This document shows, in pieces, positions 56,808-64,000 of a DNA stretch of 64,000 nt. The notes under the pieces are model-generated. The model saw only the letters and a list, made by a program, of their open reading frames with translations. It was not told the DNA's origin and ran no database searches. Both the position numbers and the translations under genes were made by a program. How positions within the stretch are numbered: the first letter of the stretch is position 1; every line of letters begins with the position of its first letter. The stretch covers positions 434,001 through 498,000 of the forward strand of contig NZ_JAKZKW010000001.1 of the NCBI RefSeq assembly GCF_022808695.1, written 5' to 3'. Origin of the DNA: Fundidesulfovibrio soli. Lineage in GTDB: Bacteria > Desulfobacterota > Desulfovibrionia > Desulfovibrionales > Desulfovibrionaceae.

Positions 56808-57935
56808 ATGGCGAAAAGGATCATCTGGCTGGCTGTCCTGGCGCTCACCCTGGGCGTGGCGGCCGCGCACGCGGCTCCGCTCAAGATCGGCGTGCTCGCG
56901 CCCATCTCCGGCTCTTCGGCCGCCGACGGCAACGACATCGTGAAGGGCGTGAAGACCGCCGTTGAAGTGGTCAAGGCCGAGGGCGGCATCCCCGGCTTCG
57001 ACGGCATCCAGGTGGAAGTGCAGGACGGCGCGTGCGATCCCCGCCAGGCCGTGGCCGCCGCCAACAAGCTGGCCAACATGAAGGTCGCCGGCGTCATCGG
57101 CGAATACTGCTCCTCGGCCACCATCCCCGCTTCGGAGGTGCTCAACGAGGAGAAGATTCCCATGATCACCCCGGCCTCCACCAACCCCAAGGTCACCCAG
57201 CGCGGCTTCAAGTACATGTACCGCATGTGCGGCCTCGACGTTGATCAGGCCATCGCCGCCACCAAGTTCATGAAGGACGTGCTGAAGGCCAAGACCATCT
57301 TCATCGTGGACGACAAGACCACCTACTCCCAGCACCTGGCCGAGTACGTGGCCGAGGAGGCCAAGAAGGCCGGCCTGAACGTGGTTGCCCACGAGCACGT
57401 CAACGACGGCGACATGGACTACTCCGCCGTGCTGACCAAGGTCAAAGCCGCCGCGCCCGACGTGTTCTACATGAGCCTGCAGAGCTCCTCCTCGGGCATC
57501 CGCATGATCAAGCAGTACCGCCAGATCGGCATCAAGAGCGCCGTCGTGTCGCAGGACGCCGTGTACCATCCGAACTTCATCAAGGAAGCCCCCGAGGCCT
57601 CCCAGGGCGTGTTCTTCACCTTCGGCTACGCCGACAAGAACGCCCCGGTCTACAAGAAGTTCCTGGAGAAATACACCGCCATGCACGGCGAGCCCGGCGC
57701 GTATTCCGCTTACGCGTTCGACTCCGCCTACGCCCTGCTCTCCGCCATCAAGGCCGCCAAGAGCGCCGACCCGGACAAGATCAAGGCCGAACTGCACAAG
57801 ATGAACACCCAGGGCGCGTCCAAGATCATCCGCTTCGCCGAGAACGGCGACTCGGGATCGAACTACGCCATCTACAAGGTCGAGGGCGACAAGTACAAGG
57901 AGTACTGGAACCCCGAGACCGGCAAGATGTTCTAA
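56808..57935 (+). CDS. Periplasmic branched-chain amino acid binding protein (LivJ/LivK type)
   Basis: 375 residues with a Sec signal peptide cleaved near AHA/APLKIG. Periplasmic binding protein type 1 fold: KIGVLAPISGSSAADGNDI, GVIGEYCSSATIPASEV and VSQDAVYHPNF. Delivers the amino acid to the LivHMGF complex. Strong codon bias suggests high expression, and a good terminator follows at once, separating it from the permease genes 1.9 kb downstream. Confidence 0.95.
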   Translation: MAKRIIWLAVLALTLGVAAAHAAPLKIGVLAPISGSSAADGNDIVKGVKTAVEVVKAEGGIPGFDGIQVEVQDGACDPRQAVAAANKLANMKVAGVIGEYCSSATIPASEVLNEEKIPMITPASTNPKVTQRGFKYMYRMCGLDVDQAIAATKFMKDVLKAKTIFIVDDKTTYSQHLAEYVAEEAKKAGLNVVAHEHVNDGDMDYSAVLTKVKAAAPDVFYMSLQSSSSGIRMIKQYRQIGIKSAVVSQDAVYHPNFIKEAPEASQGVFFTFGYADKNAPVYKKFLEKYTAMHGEPGAYSAYAFDSAYALLSAIKAAKSADPDKIKAELHKMNTQGASKIIRFAENGDSGSNYAIYKVEGDKYKEYWNPETGKMF

Positions 57936-57949
57936 CCCCGAATTGCCAA

Positions 57950-57984
57950 GCCTGGAGCCCCGCACGGGGCTCCAGGCCTTTTTC
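57950..57984 (+). terminator. Intrinsic terminator of livG-livJ
   Basis: GCCTGGAGCCCCG/CGGGGCTCCAGGC perfect stem with a very short loop, followed by CTTTTT, 15 bases after the stop. May be partly read through to allow the operon to continue. Confidence 0.9.
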
Positions 57985-58032
57985 CATCGCCCCCGCCAGA
58001 CGGGGGTGTTTTTTATGGAGGAGGCCCGCTCC

Positions 58033-58938
58033 ATGAACGCCGCCACATCCGCCTACGCAGGCACCATCACCCGTCGCAGCGTCCTGCTCTCTCTCGCCGC
58101 GCTGCCCCTGCTGGGGGCCTGCGCCAGGTTTTCGCCCGTATCCGGCCGGAGCGTGTTCACGGGCCAGCTCGCGCGGCTGGAGGCCGAATCCGGCGGGCGG
58201 CTGGGCGTATTCGGACTGAACACGGCCGACGGCTCCACCCTCACCCATCGCGCGGACGAACGCTTCCCCATGTGCAGCACCTTCAAGCTGATGCTCGCCG
58301 CCGCCGTGCTCAAACGCGGGGAGGACGACCCCGGCCTCATGGAGCGCGTCATCCCGATAGCCCCCGGCGATCTGCTCAAATGGGCGCCCGCCGCCAAGGA
58401 GCGCGTGGGCCAAGGAATGACCGTGACGGAACTTTGCGCCGCCTCCATGCAGGTGAGCGACAACACGGCCGCCAACCTGCTGCTGCGGCTGCTGGGCGGG
58501 CCGGAGGCGCTGACGGCCTACGCCCGGTCCATCGGAGACGAAGCCTTCCGGCTGGAGCGTTGGGAGCCGGAACTGAACACCGCCATCCCCGGCGATCCGC
58601 GCGACACCACCACCCCCGCGGCCATGGCCCTTAGCCTCCGGCGCCTGGCTTTGGGCGATGCGCTGGCCCCGGCCCAGCGAGGGCTGCTGATGCGCTGGCT
58701 GGAGGGCAACGCCACGGGTGCCGGGAAGATTCGCGCGGGCGTTCCCAACGGCTGGCGCGTGGGGGACAAGACCGGCTCCGGGGATTACGGCACCACCAAC
58801 GACGTGGCCGTGCTGTTCCCTCCTTCCGACGCGCCGATCATCCTGGCTGTCTATCTCACCCAGCCCGTGCAGGACGCCACATACCGCATCGACGTGCTCG
58901 CTTCGGCGGCGCGCATCGCGGTCCAGGCGTTCAGCTAA
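58033..58938 (+). CDS. Class A beta-lactamase, lipoprotein
   Basis: 301 residues from ATG at 58033, where GGAGGAGG stands about ten bases upstream; an in-frame ATG at 58015 is less well placed. A twin-arginine (TITRRSVLLS) signal ends in a lipobox LGAC with Cys30, so the enzyme is probably a Tat-exported lipoprotein. Class A motifs: Ser82-TFK (Ambler S70), SDN at 142-144, Glu178 in EPELN (E166) and DKTGSG with KTG at 246-248. A Cys precedes the active Ser, as in CTX-M types. All catalytic residues are intact. It lies inside the LIV cluster, between the livJ terminator and livH. Confidence 0.95.
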   Translation: MNAATSAYAGTITRRSVLLSLAALPLLGACARFSPVSGRSVFTGQLARLEAESGGRLGVFGLNTADGSTLTHRADERFPMCSTFKLMLAAAVLKRGEDDPGLMERVIPIAPGDLLKWAPAAKERVGQGMTVTELCAASMQVSDNTAANLLLRLLGGPEALTAYARSIGDEAFRLERWEPELNTAIPGDPRDTTTPAAMALSLRRLALGDALAPAQRGLLMRWLEGNATGAGKIRAGVPNGWRVGDKTGSGDYGTTNDVAVLFPPSDAPIILAVYLTQPVQDATYRIDVLASAARIAVQAFS

Positions 58939-59290
58939 CCCCGCGAAGCCGTGTGGGATTGCAAAGGGAGGAACTCCCTTTGCCCGCCGGAGGCACTCTT
59001 CATGTTGTAGGGTCCAGCCGTGGGGGCCCCCGCGGGCGGGGGGGGGGGGGGGGGTGGTGGGCCGCCCGTGCCCGGGGCGGGCGGATGTTCTTCAAATACA
59101 GCGGCCGTCCCGGCGCAGGGGAGGCCAAGGCTGGACCAGCTACGGTTCACCGCGTCGGAATGACGGGTCAAAGGTATTTCAGAAGGCATCTCTTCCGCTC
59201 ACTCCCGGCACTTGCGCTGGCTGATGGGCGGGACAATGCAGCCTGCATCTTCATCGCACCCTTCACCCAACTGGAAAGCATCACATAGCA
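58939..59290. other. Intergenic stretch with a 17-G homopolymer
   Basis: 352 bases between the beta-lactamase and DUF486 genes. No gene is recognised. It contains an uninterrupted run of 17 G at 59038-59054, flanked by more G-rich sequence. Possibly phase-variable, possibly affected by assembly error. Confidence 0.6.
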
Positions 59291-59638
59291 ATGTTCACCC
59301 GGACCTTCTTCCTCACCGTCGGAATGCTCATCGCCTCCAACGTGTTCATGACCTTCGCCTGGTACGCGCACCTCAAAAACCTGCACTCGCGGCCCTGGTG
59401 GATCGCGGCGCTGTTCTCCTGGGGCATCGCGCTCTTCGAATACCTCCTTCAGGTGCCCGCCAACCGCATCGGCTTCAGCCAACTCAGCCTGCCGCAGCTC
59501 AAGATCATGCAGGAGGTCATCACGCTGTCGGTGTTCGCGCCGTTCTCCATCTGGTACATGAACCAGCCTCTCAAGCTGGACCACCTTTGGGCCGGACTGT
59601 GCCTGCTGGGCGCGGTCTACTTCATCTTCCGATCCTGA
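59291..59638 (+). CDS. DUF486 small membrane protein (DMT superfamily)
   Basis: 115 residues, four hydrophobic helices, beginning MFTRTFFLTVGMLIASNVFMTFAW in pieces typical of DUF486. WYAHLK and FEYLLQVPANRIG are the conserved family words. Function unknown, presumed small-molecule transporter. It follows the G-run region and precedes livH by 158 bp. Confidence 0.9.
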   Translation: MFTRTFFLTVGMLIASNVFMTFAWYAHLKNLHSRPWWIAALFSWGIALFEYLLQVPANRIGFSQLSLPQLKIMQEVITLSVFAPFSIWYMNQPLKLDHLWAGLCLLGAVYFIFRS

Positions 59639-59796
59639 CCTTGCCGGTCGAGTTTTCAAAAAATAAGGCAGAAAACCGCCCCGGGCCTTGACGAAAGCGG
59701 GTTTCGTCTGCTCAAACAACGGGCCTCGACGATACCCGCCGCCACGGCGGGGCCGAACCATCCATACGACAGCAGCAAAGGCAAGCCCGGCAGACC

Positions 59797-60708
59797 ATGG
59801 ACTTTTTTCTCCAGCAGCTCATCAACGCCCTGACCCTGGGAGGCTTCTACGCCCTCATCGCCCTGGGCTACACCATGGTCTACGGCATCATCCAGCTCAT
59901 CAACTTCGCCCACGGCGAGTTCTTCGCGGCGGGCGGCTACATGGGCGTCATCCTCCTGGCCTGGATGAACTCACAGGGCTACATGCAGACCCACCCATGG
60001 ATCTGCCTGACCATCGCCTTCGTGCTGGCCATGGCCTACTGCGCCATCCTGGCCATGGGCGTGGAGAAGATCGCCTACAAGCCCCTGCGCAAGGCCTCCA
60101 AACTCTCGGTGCTGCTCTCGGCCCTGGGCATGTCCATCTTCCTGCAAAACGGGCTCATGCTCACCCAGGGCGTCTACGACAAGACCTACCCCGGCGTGTT
60201 CGCCAAGGGCGCGCTCCAGGTGGGCGGCTTCAACATCACCTACCTGCAGATCATCGCCATGGGCACCACCGGGCTTTTGCTGGTGGGGCTCAACCGGCTG
60301 GTCTACAAGTCGCGCCTGGGCAAGGCCATGCGCGCCACCGCCCAGGACAGGGTGATGGCCACCCTGGTGGGCGTCAGCTCCGACAGGATCATCTCGCTCA
60401 CCTTCGCCATCGGCGCGGCCCTGGCCGCCGCCTCGGGCATCCTGGTGGGGCTTTACTACGGCTCCGTGCGCTACGACATGGGCTTTGTGCCGGGCATCAA
60501 GGCCTTCGCGGCGGCGGTGCTTGGCGGCATCGGCTCCATCACCGGGGCCATGCTGGGCGGGCTCATCATCGGCATGACGGAGATCTTCTCCGCAGCCTAC
60601 ATTTCCGGCGAATACAAGGACGTCTTCGCGTTCATCATCCTCATCGCCGTGCTCTATTTCATGCCGACCGGCCTTTTGGGCGAGAACATCAATGATACCC
60701 GCGTCTAA
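59797..60708 (+). CDS. livH: Branched-chain amino acid ABC transporter permease LivH
   Basis: 303 residues with about eight hydrophobic helices. GGFYALIALGYTMVYGIIQLINFAHGEFF (conserved in parts) is the N-terminal LivH signature and GRAMRATAQD-like KAMRATAQDRVMATLVGV the cytoplasmic loop that contacts the ATPases. It overlaps livM by 17 bp. Confidence 0.95.
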   Translation: MDFFLQQLINALTLGGFYALIALGYTMVYGIIQLINFAHGEFFAAGGYMGVILLAWMNSQGYMQTHPWICLTIAFVLAMAYCAILAMGVEKIAYKPLRKASKLSVLLSALGMSIFLQNGLMLTQGVYDKTYPGVFAKGALQVGGFNITYLQIIAMGTTGLLLVGLNRLVYKSRLGKAMRATAQDRVMATLVGVSSDRIISLTFAIGAALAAASGILVGLYYGSVRYDMGFVPGIKAFAAAVLGGIGSITGAMLGGLIIGMTEIFSAAYISGEYKDVFAFIILIAVLYFMPTGLLGENINDTRV

Positions 60709-61900
60709 GGCCATGCTCACCAAGGTCGTGGTGGGGGCCGTGTGGCTCTTCGCCGTGGTCTGGCCCATGACGGGCATCACGCCCCAGGGCTTCGAGTTCG
60801 GCAAGGCCTTCTCCATCGTCGGCTTCGCCATGACCGCCGTGCTCGCGGGCCTTGGCCTGTGGAAGCTGCGCCAAAAGCTGGGCGCGGCCGGGTTCAAGCC
60901 GTTCACCGCCCTGGCCAAGCGCTCGAGCGCCATGCCCGCCTGGCTCTGGCGCGGACTGCTGCTGGCGGTGCTGCTGGGCTTTCCCTTCGTGTCCTCCCGC
61001 TACGGGCAGGACGTGGCCATCAACGTGCTGGTCTACGTCACGCTGGGCCTTGGGCTCAACGTGGTGGTGGGTCTGGCCGGCCTGCTGGACCTGGGCTACA
61101 TCGCCTTCTACGGCGTGGGGGCCTACACCTACGCCCTGCTCTCCATCCACTACCAGCTCTCCTTCTGGCTGGCCCTGCCCCTTTGCGCCGTGATGGCCGC
61201 CGCGGCGGGGGTGGTCATCGGCTATCCCACGCTGCGCATGCGCGGCGACTATCTGGCCATCGTGACCCTTGGCTTCGGAGAGATACTGCGCATCATACTC
61301 AACAACTGGATGCAGCTCACCGGCGGGCCCAACGGGCTGCTCGGCATCAAGCCCGCGGCCGTGTACCTGCCCGACCCCCAGAACGGCTGGGAGTTCGCCC
61401 GGGTGCTGCTCAAGAGCCCGGAGGCGCAGTATTTCCTGGTCCTGGCCATCGCGCTGTTCACCGTGGTCTCCGTGCGCAGGCTGGCGGATTCGCGCATCGG
61501 CCGCGCCTGGGAGGCCATCCGCGAGGACGAGACCGCCGCCTCCATCATGGGCGTGAACACCTTCGCGATGAAGCTCCTGGCCTACTCGCTGGGCGCGGTG
61601 TTCGGCGGACTGGCTGGCGCGTTCTTCTCCGCCAAGATGCGCTTCGTTTCGCCCGGCTCGTTCACCTTCATCGAGTCGGCCATGGTGCTGGCCATGGTGG
61701 TGCTGGGCGGCATGGGCAGCGTGCCCGGCATCGTGCTGGGCGCCCTGGCGCTCATCGCGCTGCCCGAGGTCTTCCGCGATTTTGAGAACTACCGCATGCT
61801 GGTATTCGGCGCGGCCATGGCCCTCATGATGCTCTTCCGCCCCGCCGGGCTCATCCCGGCCAAGCGCGTGGGGCGCCGCTCCGAGGAGGCGCACTCGTGA
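60692..61900 (+). CDS. livM: Branched-chain amino acid ABC transporter permease LivM
   Basis: 402 residues with about ten hydrophobic helices. The LivM signature GLNVVVGLAGLLDLGYIAFYGVGAY appears in pieces, and GRAWEAIREDETAASIMGVN is the ATPase-contact loop. An extra N-terminal segment of about 60 residues with two helices precedes the core. Overlaps livF by GTGA. Confidence 0.95.
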   Translation: MIPASKAMLTKVVVGAVWLFAVVWPMTGITPQGFEFGKAFSIVGFAMTAVLAGLGLWKLRQKLGAAGFKPFTALAKRSSAMPAWLWRGLLLAVLLGFPFVSSRYGQDVAINVLVYVTLGLGLNVVVGLAGLLDLGYIAFYGVGAYTYALLSIHYQLSFWLALPLCAVMAAAAGVVIGYPTLRMRGDYLAIVTLGFGEILRIILNNWMQLTGGPNGLLGIKPAAVYLPDPQNGWEFARVLLKSPEAQYFLVLAIALFTVVSVRRLADSRIGRAWEAIREDETAASIMGVNTFAMKLLAYSLGAVFGGLAGAFFSAKMRFVSPGSFTFIESAMVLAMVVLGGMGSVPGIVLGALALIALPEVFRDFENYRMLVFGAAMALMMLFRPAGLIPAKRVGRRSEEAHS

Positions 61901-62616
61901 GCGCCCCCATCCTGGAGCTGCGCAACCTGAGCGCGGGCTGGGGCACCGCCCCGGCCATCCGCGAGGTGAGCCTCACCGTGGAGCGCGGCGAGATCGTGAC
62001 CATCATCGGGGCCAACGGCGCGGGCAAGTCCACCACGCTCATGGCCATCAGTTCCATCCTGCGGCCGATGGCCGGCCAGGTGTTCTACGAAGGCGCGGAC
62101 ACCGCCTCCGTGGCCGCCGAGAAGCTGCCCGCCATGGGCCTGTGCCAGGTGCCCGAGGGCAGGCGCATCTTCCCCCGGCTCACCGTGGCCGAGAACCTGG
62201 ACATGGGCGCCTACTTCCGCAAGGACGCCGACGCCGTCCGCCACGACCTGGAGCACGTGTTTGAGCTGTTCCCGCGCCTGCGCGAACGCCGCGACCAGAA
62301 GGGCGGCACCCTCTCAGGCGGCGAGCAGCAGATGCTGGCCATCGGGCGCGCGCTCATGGGCAGGCCCAAGCTCCTGCTTCTGGACGAACCCTCCCTGGGC
62401 CTGGCCCCGCTCATCGTGGAGCACATCTTCGCCATCATCCGCCGCATCAACGAGGAGAGCGACATGACCGTGCTCCTCGTGGAGCAGAACGCCAACCTGG
62501 CCCTGGGCCTGGCGCGCCGGGGCTACGTGATGGAGACGGGCCGCATCTCCATGACCGACACCGCCGAGAACCTGCTGCAAAATCCCGACATCCGCCGGGC
62601 CTACCTGGGCGAGTAG
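61897..62616 (+). CDS. livF: Branched-chain amino acid ABC transporter ATPase LivF
   Basis: 239 residues from GTG at 61897, with GAGGAGG upstream. Walker A GANGAGKST, signature LSGGEQQMLAIGRAL, Walker B LLLLDEPSLGLAP. Completes the LIV importer with livH, livM, livG and livJ. Confidence 0.95.
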   Translation: MSAPILELRNLSAGWGTAPAIREVSLTVERGEIVTIIGANGAGKSTTLMAISSILRPMAGQVFYEGADTASVAAEKLPAMGLCQVPEGRRIFPRLTVAENLDMGAYFRKDADAVRHDLEHVFELFPRLRERRDQKGGTLSGGEQQMLAIGRALMGRPKLLLLDEPSLGLAPLIVEHIFAIIRRINEESDMTVLLVEQNANLALGLARRGYVMETGRISMTDTAENLLQNPDIRRAYLGE

Positions 62617-62623
62617 CCCCGCC

Positions 62624-63454
62624 GTGACCCGCTCCCGCGCGACGCTCGCGCTGGCCCTCACGGCCTGCCTGTGGTCCGTTGGCGGGGTGTTCATCAAATC
62701 CGTCGAATGGAACCCCCTGGCCATTGCCGGGGCGCGTTCCGCCATCGCCGCAGCCACCCTGTTCGTGCTGCTGGGCAGGCCTCGCGTCAGCTTCAGCTGG
62801 CCGCTGCTCGGCGCTGCGGTGAGCACCGCCGCCTGCATGCTGCTCTTCGTGACGGCTACGCGCCTGACCACGGCCGCCAACGCCGTGGTGCTGCAGTATC
62901 TCGCGCCCCTGCACGTGGCCATCCTGGCCCCCAAGTTCCTGGGCGAGCCCACCAAGCCGCGCGACTGGGCAGCCCTCGCCGTGGCCATGGCTGGCATGGC
63001 CCTCTTCTTCTGGGACGACGTCTCCCCCGACGGCAAGCTGGGCATCCTGCTGGCTCTCGGCTCCAGCGTCGCCTTCGCCGGGATCCCCCTGTGCCTGCGC
63101 CGCCTGGGCGGCCGCGGCGGCCAGACCGAGGCCGTGCTCCTGGGCAACGCCCTGCTGGCCCTGGTCTGCCTGCCCTTCTATTTCCAGGGCTCCCCGCCGG
63201 ACATGAAGGGCGTTGGGGCGCTCATGATCCTGGGCGTAATCCAGACAGGACTGGCCTACTACATCTACACCCGGGCCGTGCAGCACGTGCGCGCCCTGGA
63301 GGCCATGCTCATCCCGGTGATCGAGCCCATCCTGAACCCCGTCTGGGTGTTCCTGTTCATCGGGGAGCGCCCCAGCCTGCACGCCACCATCGGCGGCCTG
63401 ATCGTGCTGGGCGCGGCGGCCGTGCAGGGCATCCTCGCGGCGAGGGGCAAATGA
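62624..63454 (+). CDS. EamA-family (DMT) transporter
   Basis: 276 residues from GTG at 62624, seven bases after livF. Ten hydrophobic helices in two EamA repeats; ACLWSVGGVFIKSVEWNPLAIAGAR in helix 1-2 region and a C-terminal VIEPILNPVWVFLFIGERPS, read in pieces, are typical. May export amino acids or related metabolites, which would fit its place directly behind the LIV genes, but substrate is not predictable. Overlaps the next gene by ATGA. Confidence 0.92.
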   Translation: MTRSRATLALALTACLWSVGGVFIKSVEWNPLAIAGARSAIAAATLFVLLGRPRVSFSWPLLGAAVSTAACMLLFVTATRLTTAANAVVLQYLAPLHVAILAPKFLGEPTKPRDWAALAVAMAGMALFFWDDVSPDGKLGILLALGSSVAFAGIPLCLRRLGGRGGQTEAVLLGNALLALVCLPFYFQGSPPDMKGVGALMILGVIQTGLAYYIYTRAVQHVRALEAMLIPVIEPILNPVWVFLFIGERPSLHATIGGLIVLGAAAVQGILAARGK

Positions 63455-64000
63455 GCCTGACCACCCTCAAGCTGTTCGTCACGGCCGTGATCTGGGGCGG
63501 CACGTTCATCGCCGGGCGCGTGCTCGGGCCGGAGATCGCGCCCTTCTCGGCATCCTTCCTGCGCTTCGTCTCCGCCAACGTGTTCCTGCTGGCCTTCTTC
63601 CTGCTCAAGGAGGGCCGCCTGCCGAAGATCACGCCCGGCCTGGCCCTGCTTGTGCTGGGCCTGGGGGCCACGGGCGTGTTTGGCTACAACGCCTTCTTCC
63701 TCTGGGGCCTCAAGACCGTGCCCGCCGGGCGCGCGGCCATCATCGTGGCCGGGAACCCGGTGTTCATCGCGCTGTTCTCCTGGCTTTTGTTCAAGGAGCC
63801 CATGGGCTGGGCCAAGGGCCTGGGCATCCTCACCTGCCTGACCGGAGCCGCGCTGGTGATCGGGCACGGCAACCCGCTGGGGCTGTTCACCGGCGGCATG
63901 GGGCTTGGCGAGCTCTCCATCGCAGGGGCGCTGTTCTGCTGGGTGGCGTATTCGCTGCTGGGCAAGCAGGTGATGGGCAGGCTCACACCCTTGGCCGCCG
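63451..64000 (+). CDS. EamA-family (DMT) transporter, cut by window end
   Basis: The first 183 codons of a second EamA gene, starting at the ATGA overlap with the previous one. TAVIWGGTFIAGRVL, FLRFVSANVFLLAFF and AAIIVAGNPVFIALFSWLLFKE are the usual N-repeat features; the second repeat has begun at LSIAGALFCWVAYSLLG. The pair may form a heteromeric transporter or simply be tandem paralogues. Confidence 0.92.
   Translation, partial: MSLTTLKLFVTAVIWGGTFIAGRVLGPEIAPFSASFLRFVSANVFLLAFFLLKEGRLPKITPGLALLVLGLGATGVFGYNAFFLWGLKTVPAGRAAIIVAGNPVFIALFSWLLFKEPMGWAKGLGILTCLTGAALVIGHGNPLGLFTGGMGLGELSIAGALFCWVAYSLLGKQVMGRLTPLAA

Noticed and set aside
58953-59288. 111-codon plus-strand frame across the G-run
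   Set aside because: Composition follows the homopolymer, no recognisable protein, no convincing start; length would change with any G-run error.

Overview
The window is GC-rich bacterial chromosome. Gene content and order point to a sulfate-reducing bacterium of the Desulfovibrio/Fundidesulfovibrio type (class Desulfovibrionia). Supporting signs are the tig-clpP-clpX-lon order known from Desulfovibrio, a PAS histidine kinase joined to an ErcA-like iron alcohol dehydrogenase, a long ABC-transporter glycan locus and a complete LIV amino-acid transporter. The genus is an inference from gene order and style, not from a database match.

Layout. 1-7.4 kb: proteostasis genes lon (cut by the window start), clpX, clpP and tig, all on the minus strand. 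An AT-rich islet of two unknown minus-strand genes (a C39-type cysteine-peptidase-like lipoprotein and a one-helix membrane protein) separates clpX from lon. 7.5-13.2 kb: sensor kinase, iron alcohol dehydrogenase, two small helical proteins and a family 9 glycosyltransferase. 13.3-19.4 kb, plus strand: malic enzyme, NagZ-like glycosidase, a DUF1848 protein and a PabB-PabC fusion. 19.5-23.7 kb, minus strand: thyX, ruvB, ruvA, ruvC, a YebC-family protein and rlmE. 23.7-25.3 kb: a CgeB-like glycosyltransferase and tRNA-Ala(CGC).

The most informative structure is an 8.9 kb island, 25260-34172. It is bounded by a 25-bp exact direct repeat: the left copy is the 3' end of the intact tRNA-Ala, and the right copy stands alone just before a strong terminator that probably once served the tRNA. 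Cargo is a P3A-type H+-ATPase, a DUF1269 protein, and a beta-phosphoglucomutase/GH65 disaccharide phosphorylase pair. With them are debris: a tRNA 3'-half remnant, a frameshifted Na+/H+ antiporter tail and a receiver domain from a truncated hybrid kinase. No integrase is visible, so the element looks defective or trans-mobilised.

34.4-46.6 kb holds mostly single metabolic genes: a covalent-FAD oxidoreductase, a small exported protein, a YgiD-like dioxygenase, an EamA transporter, glycerate 2-kinase, an M16 peptidase, a two-part radical-SAM protein and a small possibly Sm-like protein. 46.6-55.9 kb is a polysaccharide assembly/export locus: two divergent arms with six glycosyltransferases and a Wzm/Wzt ABC exporter whose Wzt has a C-terminal glycan-recognition domain. 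56.0-62.6 kb is a LIV transporter (livG, livJ, then livH, livM, livF), split after livJ by a terminator, a class A beta-lactamase gene, a run of 17 G and a DUF486 gene. Two overlapping EamA transporter genes close the window, the last one cut by its edge.

Non-coding structure worth attention: an identical 36-nt hairpin element after pabBC and after wzm, a long inverted repeat with mutually exclusive pairing at 40346-40450, a palindrome upstream of the exported-protein gene, and several clear intrinsic terminators.
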